Below are positions 17,390-27,675 of a stretch of DNA of 64,000 bases, one piece after another; position 1 is the stretch's first letter, and each line of letters opens with the position of its first letter. Location of the stretch: the NCBI GenBank assembly GCA_013697625.1, contig JACCWN010000028.1, forward strand, positions 112,259-176,258, read 5' to 3'. Both the position numbers and the translations under genes were made by a program. The notes beneath the pieces were generated by a model. That model ran no database searches and was not told the origin of the DNA. It worked only from the letters and a program-made list of their open reading frames with translations. This stretch comes from Legionella sp. Lineage in GTDB: Bacteria > Pseudomonadota > Gammaproteobacteria > Legionellales > Legionellaceae.

Positions 17390-19669
17390 ATGGAAAGTTC
17401 ACCTATATTTTATCGTTTAGGTAAATGGGTACAAAAACGACATAAGCTTATTCTAATGATATGGTTGGCTCTTTTATTGGGTTGCTTGCCCTTCATACCA
17501 AATCTCATGACGCCTTTTAAAACCATGGGATTTTTTGATAAAGAGTCCAATAGCGCGCGCGCAGATAGGTTTTTGGAAAGTAAATTAGGGTATGGAAATC
17601 AGCGTATTGTGATTGTGTATTCATCAAATACACTGGGCACTGATGATCCACTGTTTATAAAACAAATTAAACACTCCCTGGCAGATCTTAAGGATTTCCC
17701 CATCTCACATGAAATAATCTACCCCACAATGAATAATAAACAATTTGCCACAAACAAACACCATGCTGTTGTTTTTATTTTGTTTAAAACAAAACAAGAA
17801 TTGCGAGGTGAGGACATCAAACATTTAAGGGATTTGATTAAGAAACCCGCCAACATGACCATGCGTTTAGGAGGGGAGCCTATTTTTGCTGATGATGTCA
17901 ATAAACAAACTGTAACTGATTTATATAAAGCAGATATCATTGCAGCGCCAGTATCAATCATCATCATGATTTTAGTATTTGGATCCTTGGTTGCAGCATC
18001 CATCCCTATTATTTTAGGCGGTGGTTGTGCAGTTTTTATTTTAACAAGCTTATATTTTTTAGCCCATTACTTAACCTTATCTATTTTTACTATCAATATT
18101 TCCTTACTGTTAGGTCTTTGCCTTAGTTTAGATTACTCTTTATTTTTTATGTCCAGATTTAAGGAGGAATTGAGCAAGAATTTGCCAATACATGTGGTTA
18201 TTGCAACAACCATGGCAAGTGCAGGGAGAGCTATTTTTTATAGCGGTGTGGCAGTATTCATCAGTCTTTCTGCACTATTGATATTCCCAATTTCAATTTT
18301 ATTCTCAATAGGGGTGGGTGGGCTTGCTGCGGTCTTTTTTGCAGTAGCGGTATCTTTGATTTTATTACCAGCTGTACTTTGTATAGTCAAAGGTGGTGTA
18401 AATTATTTACCCATCAAATTATTTAAAAATCATACCAAGCAGGGCCATTTCTGGCGGTGGTTAGCTCAAAAAGTGGTAAAACGTCCCTTCTTATTTTTTG
18501 TACCAAGCTTGTTTTTTTTATTATTAATAAGTATGCCCTTTCTAAATGTTAAATTTGGTATTTCAGACGCTCAAATTCTGCCTGAAAAATCTGAGAGTAG
18601 ACAATTTTTAGATGTGTATAAAAGTAATTTCAATGAATACAATTTAATTCCCCTCCAAGTCATCGCAAGGTCAAAAGATAAAATCCTCTCTAAACAATCT
18701 TTATCTGATCTTTTAGATTTGACCAACCATTTAAAATCTCTCCCTGGCTTATCAGAAGTTAATAGCCTAGTCACTATAGATAAGTCGATGACAATAGATC
18801 ACTATGTTCAGCTTTACAATCTAGAGGAAAAAATCAGGGGGGATGCTATCAATCAATTATTAAATACAACCACTGGCACCAACTTCACAACTTTAACCTT
18901 AGTCAGCAAATATTCAATTCATTCCCCTGAAATTAAGCGATTGGTTAACGAATTAAAGCAAATAAAAACTTATAAAAGTTTAAATGTGCAAATTACAGGG
19001 ATCCCTGTTAACAATGTTGAAGTAATGGATACTATAGCCAAATTATTCCCTTATGCCATCATTTGGGTTTTAACTTTAACCTTTTTAATTTTACTTATTT
19101 TGCTGCATTCTCTAATAATGCCCATAAAAGCCATCATATTAAATACCATCAGTTTATGCGCCAGTTATGGTGTACTGGTATTTGTTTTTCAAGAAGGCCA
19201 TTTGCATAATATGCTCCATTTTGAGCCCCAAGGCATGTTAGACACAAGTTTACTCATCATTATTTTTTGTGCCCTTTTTGGGTTTTCAATGGATTATGAG
19301 GTTTTTTTATTAACACGTATGCGTGAAAGCTATGAACAAACTAAAAATACCAATCAAAGTATTGTTGAAGGTATTGCTCAAAGTGGCCGAATAATTACAA
19401 GTGCGGCTATCATTGTAATTGTTCTTTGTGGCAGTTTTATGGCAGCAGAGGTGCTCATGGTAAAAGAATTTGGGCTTGGAATTGCCATCGCAATCTTCGT
19501 AGACGCCTTTTTGGTAAGGAGCTTATTGGAGCCCTCCCTCATGGTATTATTGGGAAAATGGAATTGGTATCTTCCAGGATGGCTTGATAAAATTCTGCCT
19601 AAGTTTTATAACGTCCACAAATTACAAAAACAAGACTCAAAATCTATAGGCAAAACCAAGCGTCCCTGA
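17390..19669 (+). CDS. MMPL/RND-family transporter
   Basis: A 759-residue inner-membrane transporter of the MMPL (SSD-containing RND) class. It shows the duplicated layout: TM1 (LILMIWLALLLGCLPFIP), a periplasmic loop, a five- or six-helix block at about 185-345, a second single helix (LFFVPSLFFLLLISMPFL), a second loop, and a last block at about 545-740. The signatures GLCLSLDYSLFFMSRF and FGFSMDYEVFLLTRMRE carry the conserved Asp-Tyr pairs used for proton coupling. The substrate is likely a lipid or hydrophobic compound by family. There is no adjacent membrane-fusion or outer-membrane partner. Its 3' end overlaps the convergent barrel gene by about 33 bp. Confidence 0.9.
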   Translation: MESSPIFYRLGKWVQKRHKLILMIWLALLLGCLPFIPNLMTPFKTMGFFDKESNSARADRFLESKLGYGNQRIVIVYSSNTLGTDDPLFIKQIKHSLADLKDFPISHEIIYPTMNNKQFATNKHHAVVFILFKTKQELRGEDIKHLRDLIKKPANMTMRLGGEPIFADDVNKQTVTDLYKADIIAAPVSIIIMILVFGSLVAASIPIILGGGCAVFILTSLYFLAHYLTLSIFTINISLLLGLCLSLDYSLFFMSRFKEELSKNLPIHVVIATTMASAGRAIFYSGVAVFISLSALLIFPISILFSIGVGGLAAVFFAVAVSLILLPAVLCIVKGGVNYLPIKLFKNHTKQGHFWRWLAQKVVKRPFLFFVPSLFFLLLISMPFLNVKFGISDAQILPEKSESRQFLDVYKSNFNEYNLIPLQVIARSKDKILSKQSLSDLLDLTNHLKSLPGLSEVNSLVTIDKSMTIDHYVQLYNLEEKIRGDAINQLLNTTTGTNFTTLTLVSKYSIHSPEIKRLVNELKQIKTYKSLNVQITGIPVNNVEVMDTIAKLFPYAIIWVLTLTFLILLILLHSLIMPIKAIILNTISLCASYGVLVFVFQEGHLHNMLHFEPQGMLDTSLLIIIFCALFGFSMDYEVFLLTRMRESYEQTKNTNQSIVEGIAQSGRIITSAAIIVIVLCGSFMAAEVLMVKEFGLGIAIAIFVDAFLVRSLLEPSLMVLLGKWNWYLPGWLDKILPKFYNVHKLQKQDSKSIGKTKRP

Positions 19670-20275
19670 ATAAAGGAAAGGAATGAATGAGTTTATGGGA
19701 CTTAACTCTGATTCGCCATATCCAGCAATATAATTGAAACCTAATTGTGCCATTAAATGTGTAGTCATATTAAAAACTATTCCAGCACCAAAGCTCGGAG
19801 AAAACAAAGCCTCTTCATAAATCTCATCTTTTCTTTGATTATGAGCAAATCCTACTGTAGAAAAAAGCCGAAATGGCGTATTTGGTAGCGGCAACATCAA
19901 TTTGGCAAGAAGGCCTATTGCAGTTGAGAAGCTATTGAAAGAGCATCTATCATGCTCATAAGCAAAAATACTGTCTTTTATAAAGTATATGTCTGCCTTG
20001 GGATACCGTAGATAGAAACCTTCAACTGCAAAGTGGGTTGAAAATTCATAACCACCAAAAAAACCATAAGCTATACCGCCTTCATTAGTAGCCTTGGGTG
20101 TAGAAATCAAAATGGCTTCGTTCTGTTTAACATCAGGAGGTACTAGGCCTCTCCAAGTTGTGGAGCCATAACCACTTTGAAAACCCCCATAAAAAGCAGG
20201 CTGTAATTCAATTGCATGCAGCCCACTTGTTTCGAATAATATAAGTAATGCCAATATTATTTTGTTCTTAAGCAC
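19637..20275 (-). CDS. Outer-membrane beta-barrel protein
   Basis: A predicted small outer-membrane barrel of about 212 residues. The frame is open 24 codons further upstream, but that would overlap the preceding gene by 80 bp. A GTG at 20275 begins exactly at a signal peptide (KNKIILALLILFETSGLHA followed by IELQ) and follows GGGAAAAATT. Barrel strands include AYGFFGGYEFSTHFAVEGFYLR, FGAGIVFNM, LMAQLGFNYIAGYG and the terminal strand GTLGFAYRF, with the expected final Phe. It overlaps the upstream Cys-rich gene by 8 bp, so the two are probably coupled. Specific function is unknown. Confidence 0.72.
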   Translation of the reverse strand: MLKNKIILALLILFETSGLHAIELQPAFYGGFQSGYGSTTWRGLVPPDVKQNEAILISTPKATNEGGIAYGFFGGYEFSTHFAVEGFYLRYPKADIYFIKDSIFAYEHDRCSFNSFSTAIGLLAKLMLPLPNTPFRLFSTVGFAHNQRKDEIYEEALFSPSFGAGIVFNMTTHLMAQLGFNYIAGYGESELSPINSFIPFLYSGTLGFAYRF

Positions 20276-20606
20276 AATTTTTCCCAGTGCCGCTGCACAA
20301 TTGGCCTTTTGAATTCTTACCACCTTCTCTATAACATTTCCAGTCATCTATACAGGTTTGTATGTCTGTGTCATGCTGACTTCTACAGGCACCCTCTACA
20401 GTACCATAAATTTGAATCATTCGCTGGTATAAGGTCTCCATATTTTGGCACATCGCCTTTGGAAGAGGACAATGACATTCAGCAACACTTTTGAAAGAAG
20501 TACAAAAACCTGGATTAGAGGTAGGCAGCGCCTGAGGACAAGCTTGAGCAACAAGGGTAATTAAATAACAACTAGTAATTAAAAATAATTTCATCAAATG
20601 TTTCAT
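20268..20606 (-). CDS. Cys-rich secreted protein of unknown function
   Basis: A 112-residue secreted protein. The signal peptide is LMKLFLITSCYLITLVAQA, followed by a mature domain with nine or ten cysteines (CPQ, FCTSF, ECHCPLP, MCQN, ACRS, TCIDDWKCYRE, LCSG, NCA). This suggests a disulfide-rich periplasmic or surface domain. I do not recognise the family. It is the first gene of a two-gene unit with the downstream barrel, overlapping it by 8 bp, so it may work with that barrel. Confidence 0.65.
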   Translation of the reverse strand: MKHLMKLFLITSCYLITLVAQACPQALPTSNPGFCTSFKSVAECHCPLPKAMCQNMETLYQRMIQIYGTVEGACRSQHDTDIQTCIDDWKCYREGGKNSKGQLCSGTGKNCA

Positions 20607-20782
20607 GGTAAAGTCCCTTTATTGATAGTAACTTATTAACTATACAAGTAAAACTCTGTAAAAAAAAGAAAAATATTGTTGTAATAAAAATTTTTAACAA
20701 GTGCTCATATAAAGAAGCTTTTGAATAAGGTGTATATCAAAGGTGCCCCGACCAGGGTGAACAGGTGAAGGTGATGTGGCAA

Positions 20783-22090
20783 CTAAAATACCGTTTTCAT
20801 GGCTTTAAGACGATTGGGATCTTCTATTTCTAAAAATCTTAATTCTTTATGCCTTATCATCGGTTTAAAGGTTCCAATAGCAGCAGCTAGTTTTCCATTT
20901 GATGCTTTTTTACCATTTTCTTTGCTTAAATTGCAATTTTTAAGTTCATAAGCGTCTATCAACAATTTCAGTTCTTTTGTTTTCCAAGCCAATTCATTTG
21001 TTTTTAGAGGTCTAAAGTTAAAGCTTTCTCTAAATTGCTTTAGCAGACTTTCAAATTCTACAGCCAGCTTTGCACGTTGACAACTTAAGGTGCTCTGATT
21101 GTCTTTTGTTGAAAATGGGTTTTTTTTGTTATAAGTTGTTAGCTTAGCTTCCATTATTTTTATGCGATGAATAAATTCTTTTTGCAAAACTTCTCTTGCA
21201 TCCTCATACTTAAATAAAGCTACTGCTGGTGTTAAGAATGAGAGGTCTTTATCTAAAGGGAATTTAAAAGCCTTACTTTTAACTTCTGGAAGGACATCAT
21301 CTAAGGGGCGATCACTAATAACTTCAAGGCCATGAAAAGATATATTTTGTTTAGAAAAATGTTCTATTATTCTTTCCACATTGAAAATAGTTGGTACATA
21401 ATGCCCGCTGTATGTGGTAATTGCTTTTAGTACCCCATTTATTATTTTAATTTCTCCAGCCATAACAATGGGTACACCCGCATTTAAAGAAGAATGTAAT
21501 ATCTTATCTTTACCATTAAAATGATTAAATAAGTTAAGTTCTCCATCCTTGTTAAGCGTAAAAGCGGCAAATTCTTTTCTACCATGTGATGACATGGTGG
21601 ATGTATCGGCCAGTGTTCCATGCTTTTTAAATAGTCCATCATGAATATGTACTTGGAAAACCGAACGCTCCGATGAACTAAATTCTTTGGTGTTTTTCGC
21701 CCTATCCATATCCTTACTATTTTCATTAACATCCAGTAGCTCCCTTTGACGCATCGCAAACTCTATATTGGGAATGGTACTTTTACCAGATACATAGGTT
21801 TTTGTTAGCATCACTTTGGCAGGATTAAATGGTAAATGGTGGGGTGATTTGCCTGGAATAAATTCAGGGTTCATGAAAGAGCGTTTTTGTTTTTTTAACA
21901 TCAAGTATTCTAATACTGCAGGGGTTTCTGGGTTGTATTGTATATCATAAGCAAAACATAGAAATTGTTGCGCATCCTTCATTGTCACCAGATCTGAGTG
22001 TTTGTTTTTGTATATTGTCCATGCCTGGTCTATACGATGTGATAAAGAACCACTATATTCTGAATATAAATGCGCAGTTGGTATATACAT
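20783..22090 (-). CDS. Hypothetical protein, effector-like
   Basis: A 435-residue soluble protein with no signal peptide or membrane segment. The central part contains LNLFNHFNGKDKILHSSLNAG and AGEIKIINGVLKAITTYSGH. I recall this pattern (HSS..AG.P....GEI...G.L..I...SGHY.P) from a module in polymorphic-toxin and effector-type proteins, but its activity is not established to my knowledge. The C-terminal 150 residues are charged and helical. It is monocistronic, with AT-rich flanks. Secretion as an effector is a guess from lineage. Confidence 0.5.
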   Translation of the reverse strand: MYIPTAHLYSEYSGSLSHRIDQAWTIYKNKHSDLVTMKDAQQFLCFAYDIQYNPETPAVLEYLMLKKQKRSFMNPEFIPGKSPHHLPFNPAKVMLTKTYVSGKSTIPNIEFAMRQRELLDVNENSKDMDRAKNTKEFSSSERSVFQVHIHDGLFKKHGTLADTSTMSSHGRKEFAAFTLNKDGELNLFNHFNGKDKILHSSLNAGVPIVMAGEIKIINGVLKAITTYSGHYVPTIFNVERIIEHFSKQNISFHGLEVISDRPLDDVLPEVKSKAFKFPLDKDLSFLTPAVALFKYEDAREVLQKEFIHRIKIMEAKLTTYNKKNPFSTKDNQSTLSCQRAKLAVEFESLLKQFRESFNFRPLKTNELAWKTKELKLLIDAYELKNCNLSKENGKKASNGKLAAAIGTFKPMIRHKELRFLEIEDPNRLKAMKTVF

Positions 22091-22287
22091 ATTGCCTCTG
22101 AAGAAAACACCTTAGTGTCTATCATATCAGCATAATATTAATACAATATTAACACTGAGTGGCTTTTTATGATGAATAGCATGCCCCCCCAAGATTGCTT
22201 ATTTGAAAAGGTTGTATTTAAATGTTTAATCTGATTATATTTTAGATTATATTCGCTAACGCCAGTTTAATTATAAATTTACCCATC

Positions 22288-22364
22288 GTAGCCCGTATTA
22301 GCGCAGCGTAATACGGGTGTCATTCAAAAAAAGTCCCGTATTACACTGCGTTAATACGGGCTAC
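22288..22364. repeat. REP-like palindrome, copy 1
   Basis: GTAGCCCGTATTAGCGCAGC at the left arm and its near-complement ending ATACGGGCTAC at the right arm form a stem of about 30 bp with two mismatches. The loop is a T/A-rich stretch of about 17 nt. It lies within the duplicated unit downstream of rph. Confidence 0.8.
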
Positions 22365-22481
22365 AGGTGGCTTTAAAAACGAGAGTACTAAACCAGCTTA
22401 ACAACAATCGCTTTTTTGTCATTCTATGAGTTGTGGACTGGCTGATTCGCTAACGCCAGTTTAACTATAAATTTACCCATC

Positions 22482-22558
22482 GTAGCCCGTATTAGCGCAG
22501 CGTAATACGGGGGTCATTCAAAAAAAGTCCCGTATTACACTGCGTTAATACGGGCTAC
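22482..22558. repeat. REP-like palindrome, copy 2
   Basis: Second copy of the 30-bp-arm palindrome, almost identical to 22288-22364. It lies 36 bp downstream of the rph stop, where in the transcript it could serve as a stabilising or terminating hairpin. Confidence 0.8.
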
Positions 22559-22593
22559 AGGTGGCTTTTAAAAAGGAAAGTACTAAAACCAGC

Positions 22594-23310
22594 TTAATCA
22601 ACAATCGCTTTTTTTTGTAATTCTATGAGTTGCGGAATGGCTGATTCTGCTAACTCCAGCATTCCGCTGAGTTGATTGCGACTGAAGGCTCGGTCTTCGG
22701 CAGTGCCCTGAATTTCTATGAAATGCCCCTCTTCATTCATGATAACATTCATATCAGTTTCAGCTACCACATCTTCTGCATAATCTAAATCAAGCACGGC
22801 TTGACCTCTGTAAATGCCCACCGATACAGCTGCGACGTAGTGAAAGGTTGGCATTTTACGTAATTTTTCACGTGTAACCATCCAATTAATGGCATCTTTC
22901 ATAGCAACACAAGCACCAGTAATGGCCGCTGTTCGAGTACCACCATCTGCTTGAATGACATCACAATCTATGGTGATCGTATTTTCTCCAATTAATTTCA
23001 AATCAACGCAAGCTCTGAGCGATCGGCCAATAAGCCTTTGAATTTCAAGAGTTCTACCCCCTTGTTTGCCCTTGCTAGCTTCACGCTCCGTACGTGTATG
23101 TGTCGCACGAGGTAGCATGCCATACTCTGCAGTAACCCAGCCCTGATTTTTGCCTTTTAAAAATCGGGGCACACCGTCAATGATGGAAGCATTACATAAA
23201 ACTCTGGTTTGTCCAAATTCAACCAACACAGATCCTTCAGCATAAGAAGTAAAATTGCGCGTTATTTTAATTGGACGTAGTTGATTGGCTTCTCGTTTAC
23301 TGGGACGCAT
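22594..23310 (-). CDS. rph: Ribonuclease PH
   Basis: Phosphorolytic 3'-5' exoribonuclease that trims tRNA 3' ends. It has 238 residues, the normal length. Family sequences are clear: [20 protein letters not shown] at the start, [19 protein letters not shown], the phosphate-binding region [18 protein letters not shown], and the C-terminal [20 protein letters not shown]. It stands alone. Its last 70 bp are duplicated downstream as part of a tandem repeat with a palindrome. Confidence 0.97.
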   Translation of the reverse strand: MRPSKREANQLRPIKITRNFTSYAEGSVLVEFGQTRVLCNASIIDGVPRFLKGKNQGWVTAEYGMLPRATHTRTEREASKGKQGGRTLEIQRLIGRSLRACVDLKLIGENTITIDCDVIQADGGTRTAAITGACVAMKDAINWMVTREKLRKMPTFHYVAAVSVGIYRGQAVLDLDYAEDVVAETDMNVIMNEEGHFIEIQGTAEDRAFSRNQLSGMLELAESAIPQLIELQKKAIVD

Positions 23311-23521
23311 GTTGATAATCCTTAAAAATTAAGCAGTATAACTTGTTAAACCTGTAGAAGCTATTACCACTTGGATATTGCATGTATAAATGGCTGCTGG
23401 GAGTTGCCCTTTTAGGTCAAACCACTACCAGGTAAGTGCATCCTTAGAACAAAGCCCATACCAGGCATTTCTGGTATTGAAGTAGGCTTTTTCCAAAGGA
23501 ATATTTTGTTATGATGGTCAA

Positions 23522-24829
23522 TCAATATCTATAGTGGTCAGGCTTGTAAGGACCATCCGCATCTACATTTAAATATTGAGCTTGTTCTTCACTAAGTTTC
23601 GTGAGTTTTGCTCCAATTCTGCCCAAATGAAGTCTGGCTACTTTTTCATCTAATAATTTTGGCAGAACATACACCTGATTCTGATAACGAGAAGCATATT
23701 GATACAACTCAATTTGTGCCAACACCTGATTGGTAAAGGAGGCTGACATAACAAAACTTGGATGTCCGGTAGCACAACCTAAATTAACCAAACGCCCTTC
23801 TGCTAAAACGATGATGCGTTTCCCGTCTGGAAAAATAACATGATCTACTTGGGGCTTGATATTTTCCCAGGTATATTGCTTCAAACTTTGAATATCTATC
23901 TCAGAATCAAAGTGGCCTATATTACACAATATGGCCTGGTTTTTCATGCGACGCATATGGTCGTGAGTAACCACATGCAAGTTCCCTGTGGCAGTTACAA
24001 CGATATCAACCTGTTCAGCAACCTCATCTAAAGTAACAACTCTATACCCTTCCATAGCAGCTTGTAAGGCACAAATTGGGTCAATTTCGGCAATCAAGAC
24101 ACTTGCTCCTTGACCACGTAAAGCTTGAGCACACCCTTTACCAACATCACCATATCCCAAAATCAAGGCAACTTTTCCAGCTATCATGACATCGGTTGCA
24201 CGCTTTATCCCATCTAATAGAGATTCACGACAGCCATATAAATTATCAAATTTTGACTTTGTCACTGCATCGTTTACATTGATAGCTGGACATTTCAATT
24301 GACCAATCTTTGCCATCTCATATAACCGAGCTACCCCAGTGGTTGTTTCTTCTGAAACACCTCTTATTTCAGCTAACAGATGCCCATATTTATGATGAAC
24401 AAGTTGCGTCAAATCGCCACCATCATCTAATAATAAATTGGGTTCCCAACCATCTGGTCCTTGGAGCGTTTGTTCAACACACCACCAATATTCTTCTTCA
24501 GTTTCACCCTTCCAAGCAAAAACCGGAATACCCACCGCAGCAATGGCCGCTGCAGCATGATCTTGAGTTGAAAAAATATTACAAGAAGACCAGCGAACTT
24601 CGGCGCCCAAAGCAACCAAAGTTTCTATCAATACTGCCGTTTGGATGGTCATATGCAAGCACCCAGCGATACGTGCGCCTTTTAAAATTTTTGCTGGGCC
24701 AAATTCTTCTCTTAAGGCCATCAAACCAGGCATTTCAGTTTCAGCAATGGCTATTTCTTTACGCCCCCAAGCAGCTAAAGTGTTATCGGCTACTTTGAAA
24801 TCAAAATCAATTTTGTTCATCTCTAACAT
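23522..24829 (-). CDS. ahcY: Adenosylhomocysteinase
   Basis: Hydrolyses S-adenosylhomocysteine to homocysteine and adenosine, relieving product inhibition of methyltransferases. It has 435 residues from the ATG at 24829, with AGGAAA upstream; a TTG one codon earlier is possible. Visible features are [42 protein letters not shown], the NAD-binding loop [18 protein letters not shown], and the C-terminal KPDHYRY that closes the neighbouring active site. It is the last gene of carA-metK-ahcY, 12 bp after metK, so the SAM maker and the SAH remover are coexpressed. Confidence 0.97.
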   Translation of the reverse strand: MLEMNKIDFDFKVADNTLAAWGRKEIAIAETEMPGLMALREEFGPAKILKGARIAGCLHMTIQTAVLIETLVALGAEVRWSSCNIFSTQDHAAAAIAAVGIPVFAWKGETEEEYWWCVEQTLQGPDGWEPNLLLDDGGDLTQLVHHKYGHLLAEIRGVSEETTTGVARLYEMAKIGQLKCPAINVNDAVTKSKFDNLYGCRESLLDGIKRATDVMIAGKVALILGYGDVGKGCAQALRGQGASVLIAEIDPICALQAAMEGYRVVTLDEVAEQVDIVVTATGNLHVVTHDHMRRMKNQAILCNIGHFDSEIDIQSLKQYTWENIKPQVDHVIFPDGKRIIVLAEGRLVNLGCATGHPSFVMSASFTNQVLAQIELYQYASRYQNQVYVLPKLLDEKVARLHLGRIGAKLTKLSEEQAQYLNVDADGPYKPDHYRY

Positions 24830-24841
24830 CAATATTTCCTT

Positions 24842-25990
24842 TTAAAGTGCTTTACGAAGAATATCAACCTTGTCTAACCGCTCCCACGGAAAACCCTCTC
24901 TACCATAGTGACCATAGGTTGCTGTTTGTTTATAAATGGGTCTTAATAAGTCATGGTGATTGATGATACCTTGTGGGGTTAAATCAAAATTAGAATGAAT
25001 TAAGTCAATGATTTCATTATTTTTTAACCGTCCAGTACCAAAGGTCTCTACAAAAATTGAAGTGGGTTCTGCGATGCCAATGGCATAGGATACTTGTATT
25101 TCACATTTATCGGCCAAACCTGCGGCTACAATATTTTTAGCAACATATCTTGCTGCATAAGCTGCTGATCTATCCACTTTAGAAGGATCTTTTCCTGAAA
25201 AACAACCCCCACCATGTCTTGCCATACCACCATAGGTATCAACAATGATTTTGCGACCAGTTAAACCACAGTCTCCCAAAGGACCACCAATCACAAACCG
25301 TCCTGTGGGATTGATGAAATAGCGAGTATTACTGGTCAACCAATCCGATGGCAAAATGACTTTAATGATTTCTTCGCGTACTGCCTCAATAAGTTCACTA
25401 TAGGCTATATCAGGTGAATGTTGTGTTGAAAAAACAACCGTGTCGACCTCCATAGGTATACCTTGCTCATATCGAAGGGTAAGCTGGCATTTTGCATCTG
25501 GTCTTAACCAAGACAGTTGATTAGATTTACGAAGGCTGGCTTGCTTTTCCATAAGTCTATGTGCATAAAAAATGGGTGCAGGCATAAAAACATCAGTTTC
25601 GCGGTTAGCATAACCAAACATCAACCCTTGATCACCTGCTCCTAAAATTTTAGTTTCTTGATTATCAACGCCTTGCGCTATGTCTGGGGATTGCTTACCA
25701 ATGGCAGATAATACTGCGCACGATTCCCAATCAAATCCCATTTCTGAGCTATTGTAACCTATGTCTTTAACCAATTGGCGTGTAATCCCTTCTACATCAA
25801 CCCAGGCTTTCGTTGTAATTTCACCACCAACCAGAACCATACCAGTCTTAACAAAAACCTCACAAGCCACCCGAGCCTGTCGATCTTGTGCCAAAATGGC
25901 GTCTAAAATTGCATCAGAAATTTGATCCGCTATTTTATCAGGATGTCCTTCTGAGACAGATTCGGAGGTAAAAACATGGCTTTCTTTCAT
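24842..25990 (-). CDS. metK: S-adenosylmethionine synthetase
   Basis: Makes S-adenosylmethionine from ATP and methionine. It has 382 residues, typical for the family. Motifs are [20 protein letters not shown], the ATP-binding hexapeptide GAGDQG with LMFGYA, and the P-loop-like [19 protein letters not shown]. Its ATG overlaps the carA stop by 4 bp (ATGA), so translation is coupled. I saw no SAM riboswitch upstream of the operon. The pairing with ahcY is metabolically sensible. The pairing with carA is not. Confidence 0.97.
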   Translation of the reverse strand: MKESHVFTSESVSEGHPDKIADQISDAILDAILAQDRQARVACEVFVKTGMVLVGGEITTKAWVDVEGITRQLVKDIGYNSSEMGFDWESCAVLSAIGKQSPDIAQGVDNQETKILGAGDQGLMFGYANRETDVFMPAPIFYAHRLMEKQASLRKSNQLSWLRPDAKCQLTLRYEQGIPMEVDTVVFSTQHSPDIAYSELIEAVREEIIKVILPSDWLTSNTRYFINPTGRFVIGGPLGDCGLTGRKIIVDTYGGMARHGGGCFSGKDPSKVDRSAAYAARYVAKNIVAAGLADKCEIQVSYAIGIAEPTSIFVETFGTGRLKNNEIIDLIHSNFDLTPQGIINHHDLLRPIYKQTATYGHYGREGFPWERLDKVDILRKAL

Positions 25991-27132
25991 CGTATATCTT
26001 CCTTATAGATCATTCTTAAACGCATAAAATGCATGAACTCATCAAATAAAAATTCCAAATCATGTGGTCCTGGGCCAGATTCTGGGTGGCCTTGAAATCC
26101 AAAAATAGGTTTATTTTTACATTTGATTCCTTGTAAACTCCCATCAAATAACGATCGATGGGTTATCTGTAAACAGTCCGGTAAGCTGTCTTCGTCTACA
26201 GCGAAACTATGATTTTGACTGCTTATGAATACTCGTTTATTCCCACCTTCCTCAACCACAGGATGGTTTGCACCATGATGACCAAATTTCATTTTTTTTG
26301 TAGTACCACCGCAAGCCAAAGCTAAAATTTGAAATCCCAAGCAAATACCAAAAGTTGGTATATCATGATTTAAAAAAGTTTGCATGGCATGTATGGCGTA
26401 GTCACAAACCTTTGGATCACCTGGACCATTAGAAAAAAACAATCCATCAGGGTTCATTGTTAAAACTTCTTCTGCAGACGTTTTAGCTGGAACCAAAGTA
26501 ACATGGCACCCTTTATCATGGAGTAACCTCAAAATGGTGTGTTTTATACCAAAATCATAAGCCACCACATGAAATTGCTGTGGTTTTGAATCATGGGTGG
26601 CCCATACACCTTGCCCTTGATGCCAAGATTCAGGGGTTTTTCTTGAAACCTTCGATGCCAAATCAACACCATCTAAACCTGGGAATGAATTTGCCTTCGC
26701 CAGTAATTTGGAAGGATCAGACACATGGGTGCTGATGCATGCGCCAATGGCACCTTGGTTGCGTAATTTATGCGTTAAGTCACGTGTATCAACACCTGCT
26801 ATGGCAACAACACCATTTTTTTTGAGCCACTCAGACAAAGTATATTGTGCGCGGTAATTACTATGCAGCAAACTATAATCACGCATTATAAGCCCTGCAG
26901 CCCACACTTTATAGGACTCCATATCTTCGTCGTTGCATCCGGTATTGCCTACATGAGCACTGGTAAAGGTAATGATTTGGCCTGCGTAGGAGGGGTCTGT
27001 GAGCATTTCTTGATAACCAGTCATAGCCGTATTAAAAACAACTTCTCCAATACATTCGCCATCAGCACCAACTGAGATACCTTCATAAACAGTGCCATCT
27101 GCAAGCACTAAAACTGCTAGTTTATCAATCAT
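25987..27132 (-). CDS. carA: Carbamoyl-phosphate synthase small subunit
   Basis: Glutamine amidotransferase subunit that supplies ammonia to CarB for arginine and pyrimidine synthesis. It has 381 residues. The N-terminal half shows [31 protein letters not shown] and [12 protein letters not shown]. The class I amidotransferase domain has the nucleophile in [11 protein letters not shown] and the His-Glu pair in [14 protein letters not shown]. The usual downstream partner carB is absent here; metK follows with a 4-bp overlap. carB must lie elsewhere or the genome has a rearranged operon. The foldback element sits between carA and dnaJ, upstream of carA. Confidence 0.96.
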   Translation of the reverse strand: MIDKLAVLVLADGTVYEGISVGADGECIGEVVFNTAMTGYQEMLTDPSYAGQIITFTSAHVGNTGCNDEDMESYKVWAAGLIMRDYSLLHSNYRAQYTLSEWLKKNGVVAIAGVDTRDLTHKLRNQGAIGACISTHVSDPSKLLAKANSFPGLDGVDLASKVSRKTPESWHQGQGVWATHDSKPQQFHVVAYDFGIKHTILRLLHDKGCHVTLVPAKTSAEEVLTMNPDGLFFSNGPGDPKVCDYAIHAMQTFLNHDIPTFGICLGFQILALACGGTTKKMKFGHHGANHPVVEEGGNKRVFISSQNHSFAVDEDSLPDCLQITHRSLFDGSLQGIKCKNKPIFGFQGHPESGPGPHDLEFLFDEFMHFMRLRMIYKEDIR

Positions 27133-27375
27133 GAATGATATCTCATGTTATCTGTCCCTGTTCACATCTAAAAATAGAGTTTCGGGAAGCATTGTACTAT
27201 AGAGTAAAGAGACTTCAAATGCTATTTTAGGCTGCTAATAAAATAATTTAGTTAGATGGGTTTAGCCTTATAATGCATTAACCATAATAGGTTCTAAATC
27301 ACTAAAGCCATTCTACCTTCAAATTTGTGCTCAGTATAATCGTCTGGCATGTAATTGATTTTAACCAGTCCCAAA

Positions 27376-27620
27376 CGTCCCGTGGGCATGTCATTACCCA
27401 CAAGTAGGAAATGATTGATGAATAAGATAATGTCGTCGCGGAATTTAGTGGGACTTGGCGAGCTTGCAAGCTTAGTCACACTTAAGGTCTGGGATCCATC
27501 CAGTAGCCGACACAATGCTAGTTTCTAAATGGCTCCCGGACTTTTAGTGCTGCCAAGCTCGCCAGGCAACACTAAATTCCTGGACGACATACTTATGGGT
27601 AATGATATGGCCGCGGGACG
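27376..27620. mobile_element. Foldback/MITE-like element, copy 1
   Basis: A non-coding element of about 245 bp. The ends CGTCCCGTGGGCATGTCATT... (27376-27406) and the segment at 27590-27620 are inverted repeats of 31 bp with four mismatches. A second pair of inner arms (GGAATTTAGTG... against CACTAAATTCC...) makes the whole element a foldback. About 150 bp of its interior are shared with the copy at 36601-36800. Two open frames here (73 and 69 codons) are by-products of the palindrome. The rest of the 27133-27675 gap is leader sequence of carA. Confidence 0.75.
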
Positions 27621-27675
27621 TCGAACTAAGAAAGAAGGAGTGTTGCGCCCGCGACTAGATAAATGCATCAAAACT

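Larger units (their letters stand above)
22251..22664. repeat. Tandem duplication including the 3' end of rph
   Basis: A unit of 194-199 bp occurs about twice in direct orientation. Each unit has the sequence after ATTCGCTAACGCCAG, a long palindrome, and then a copy of the rph 3' coding end. The first copy of the tail (about 22393-22458) has diverged from the real one (22594-22664), with single-base deletions and substitutions. A short remnant of a further copy begins at 22251. The remaining part of the 22091-22593 gap is AT-rich and featureless. Confidence 0.85.

Noticed and set aside
25987..27293. Possible SAM riboswitch before the carA-metK-ahcY operon
   Set aside because: The leader before carA shows no recognisable SAM-riboswitch core or terminator pair.
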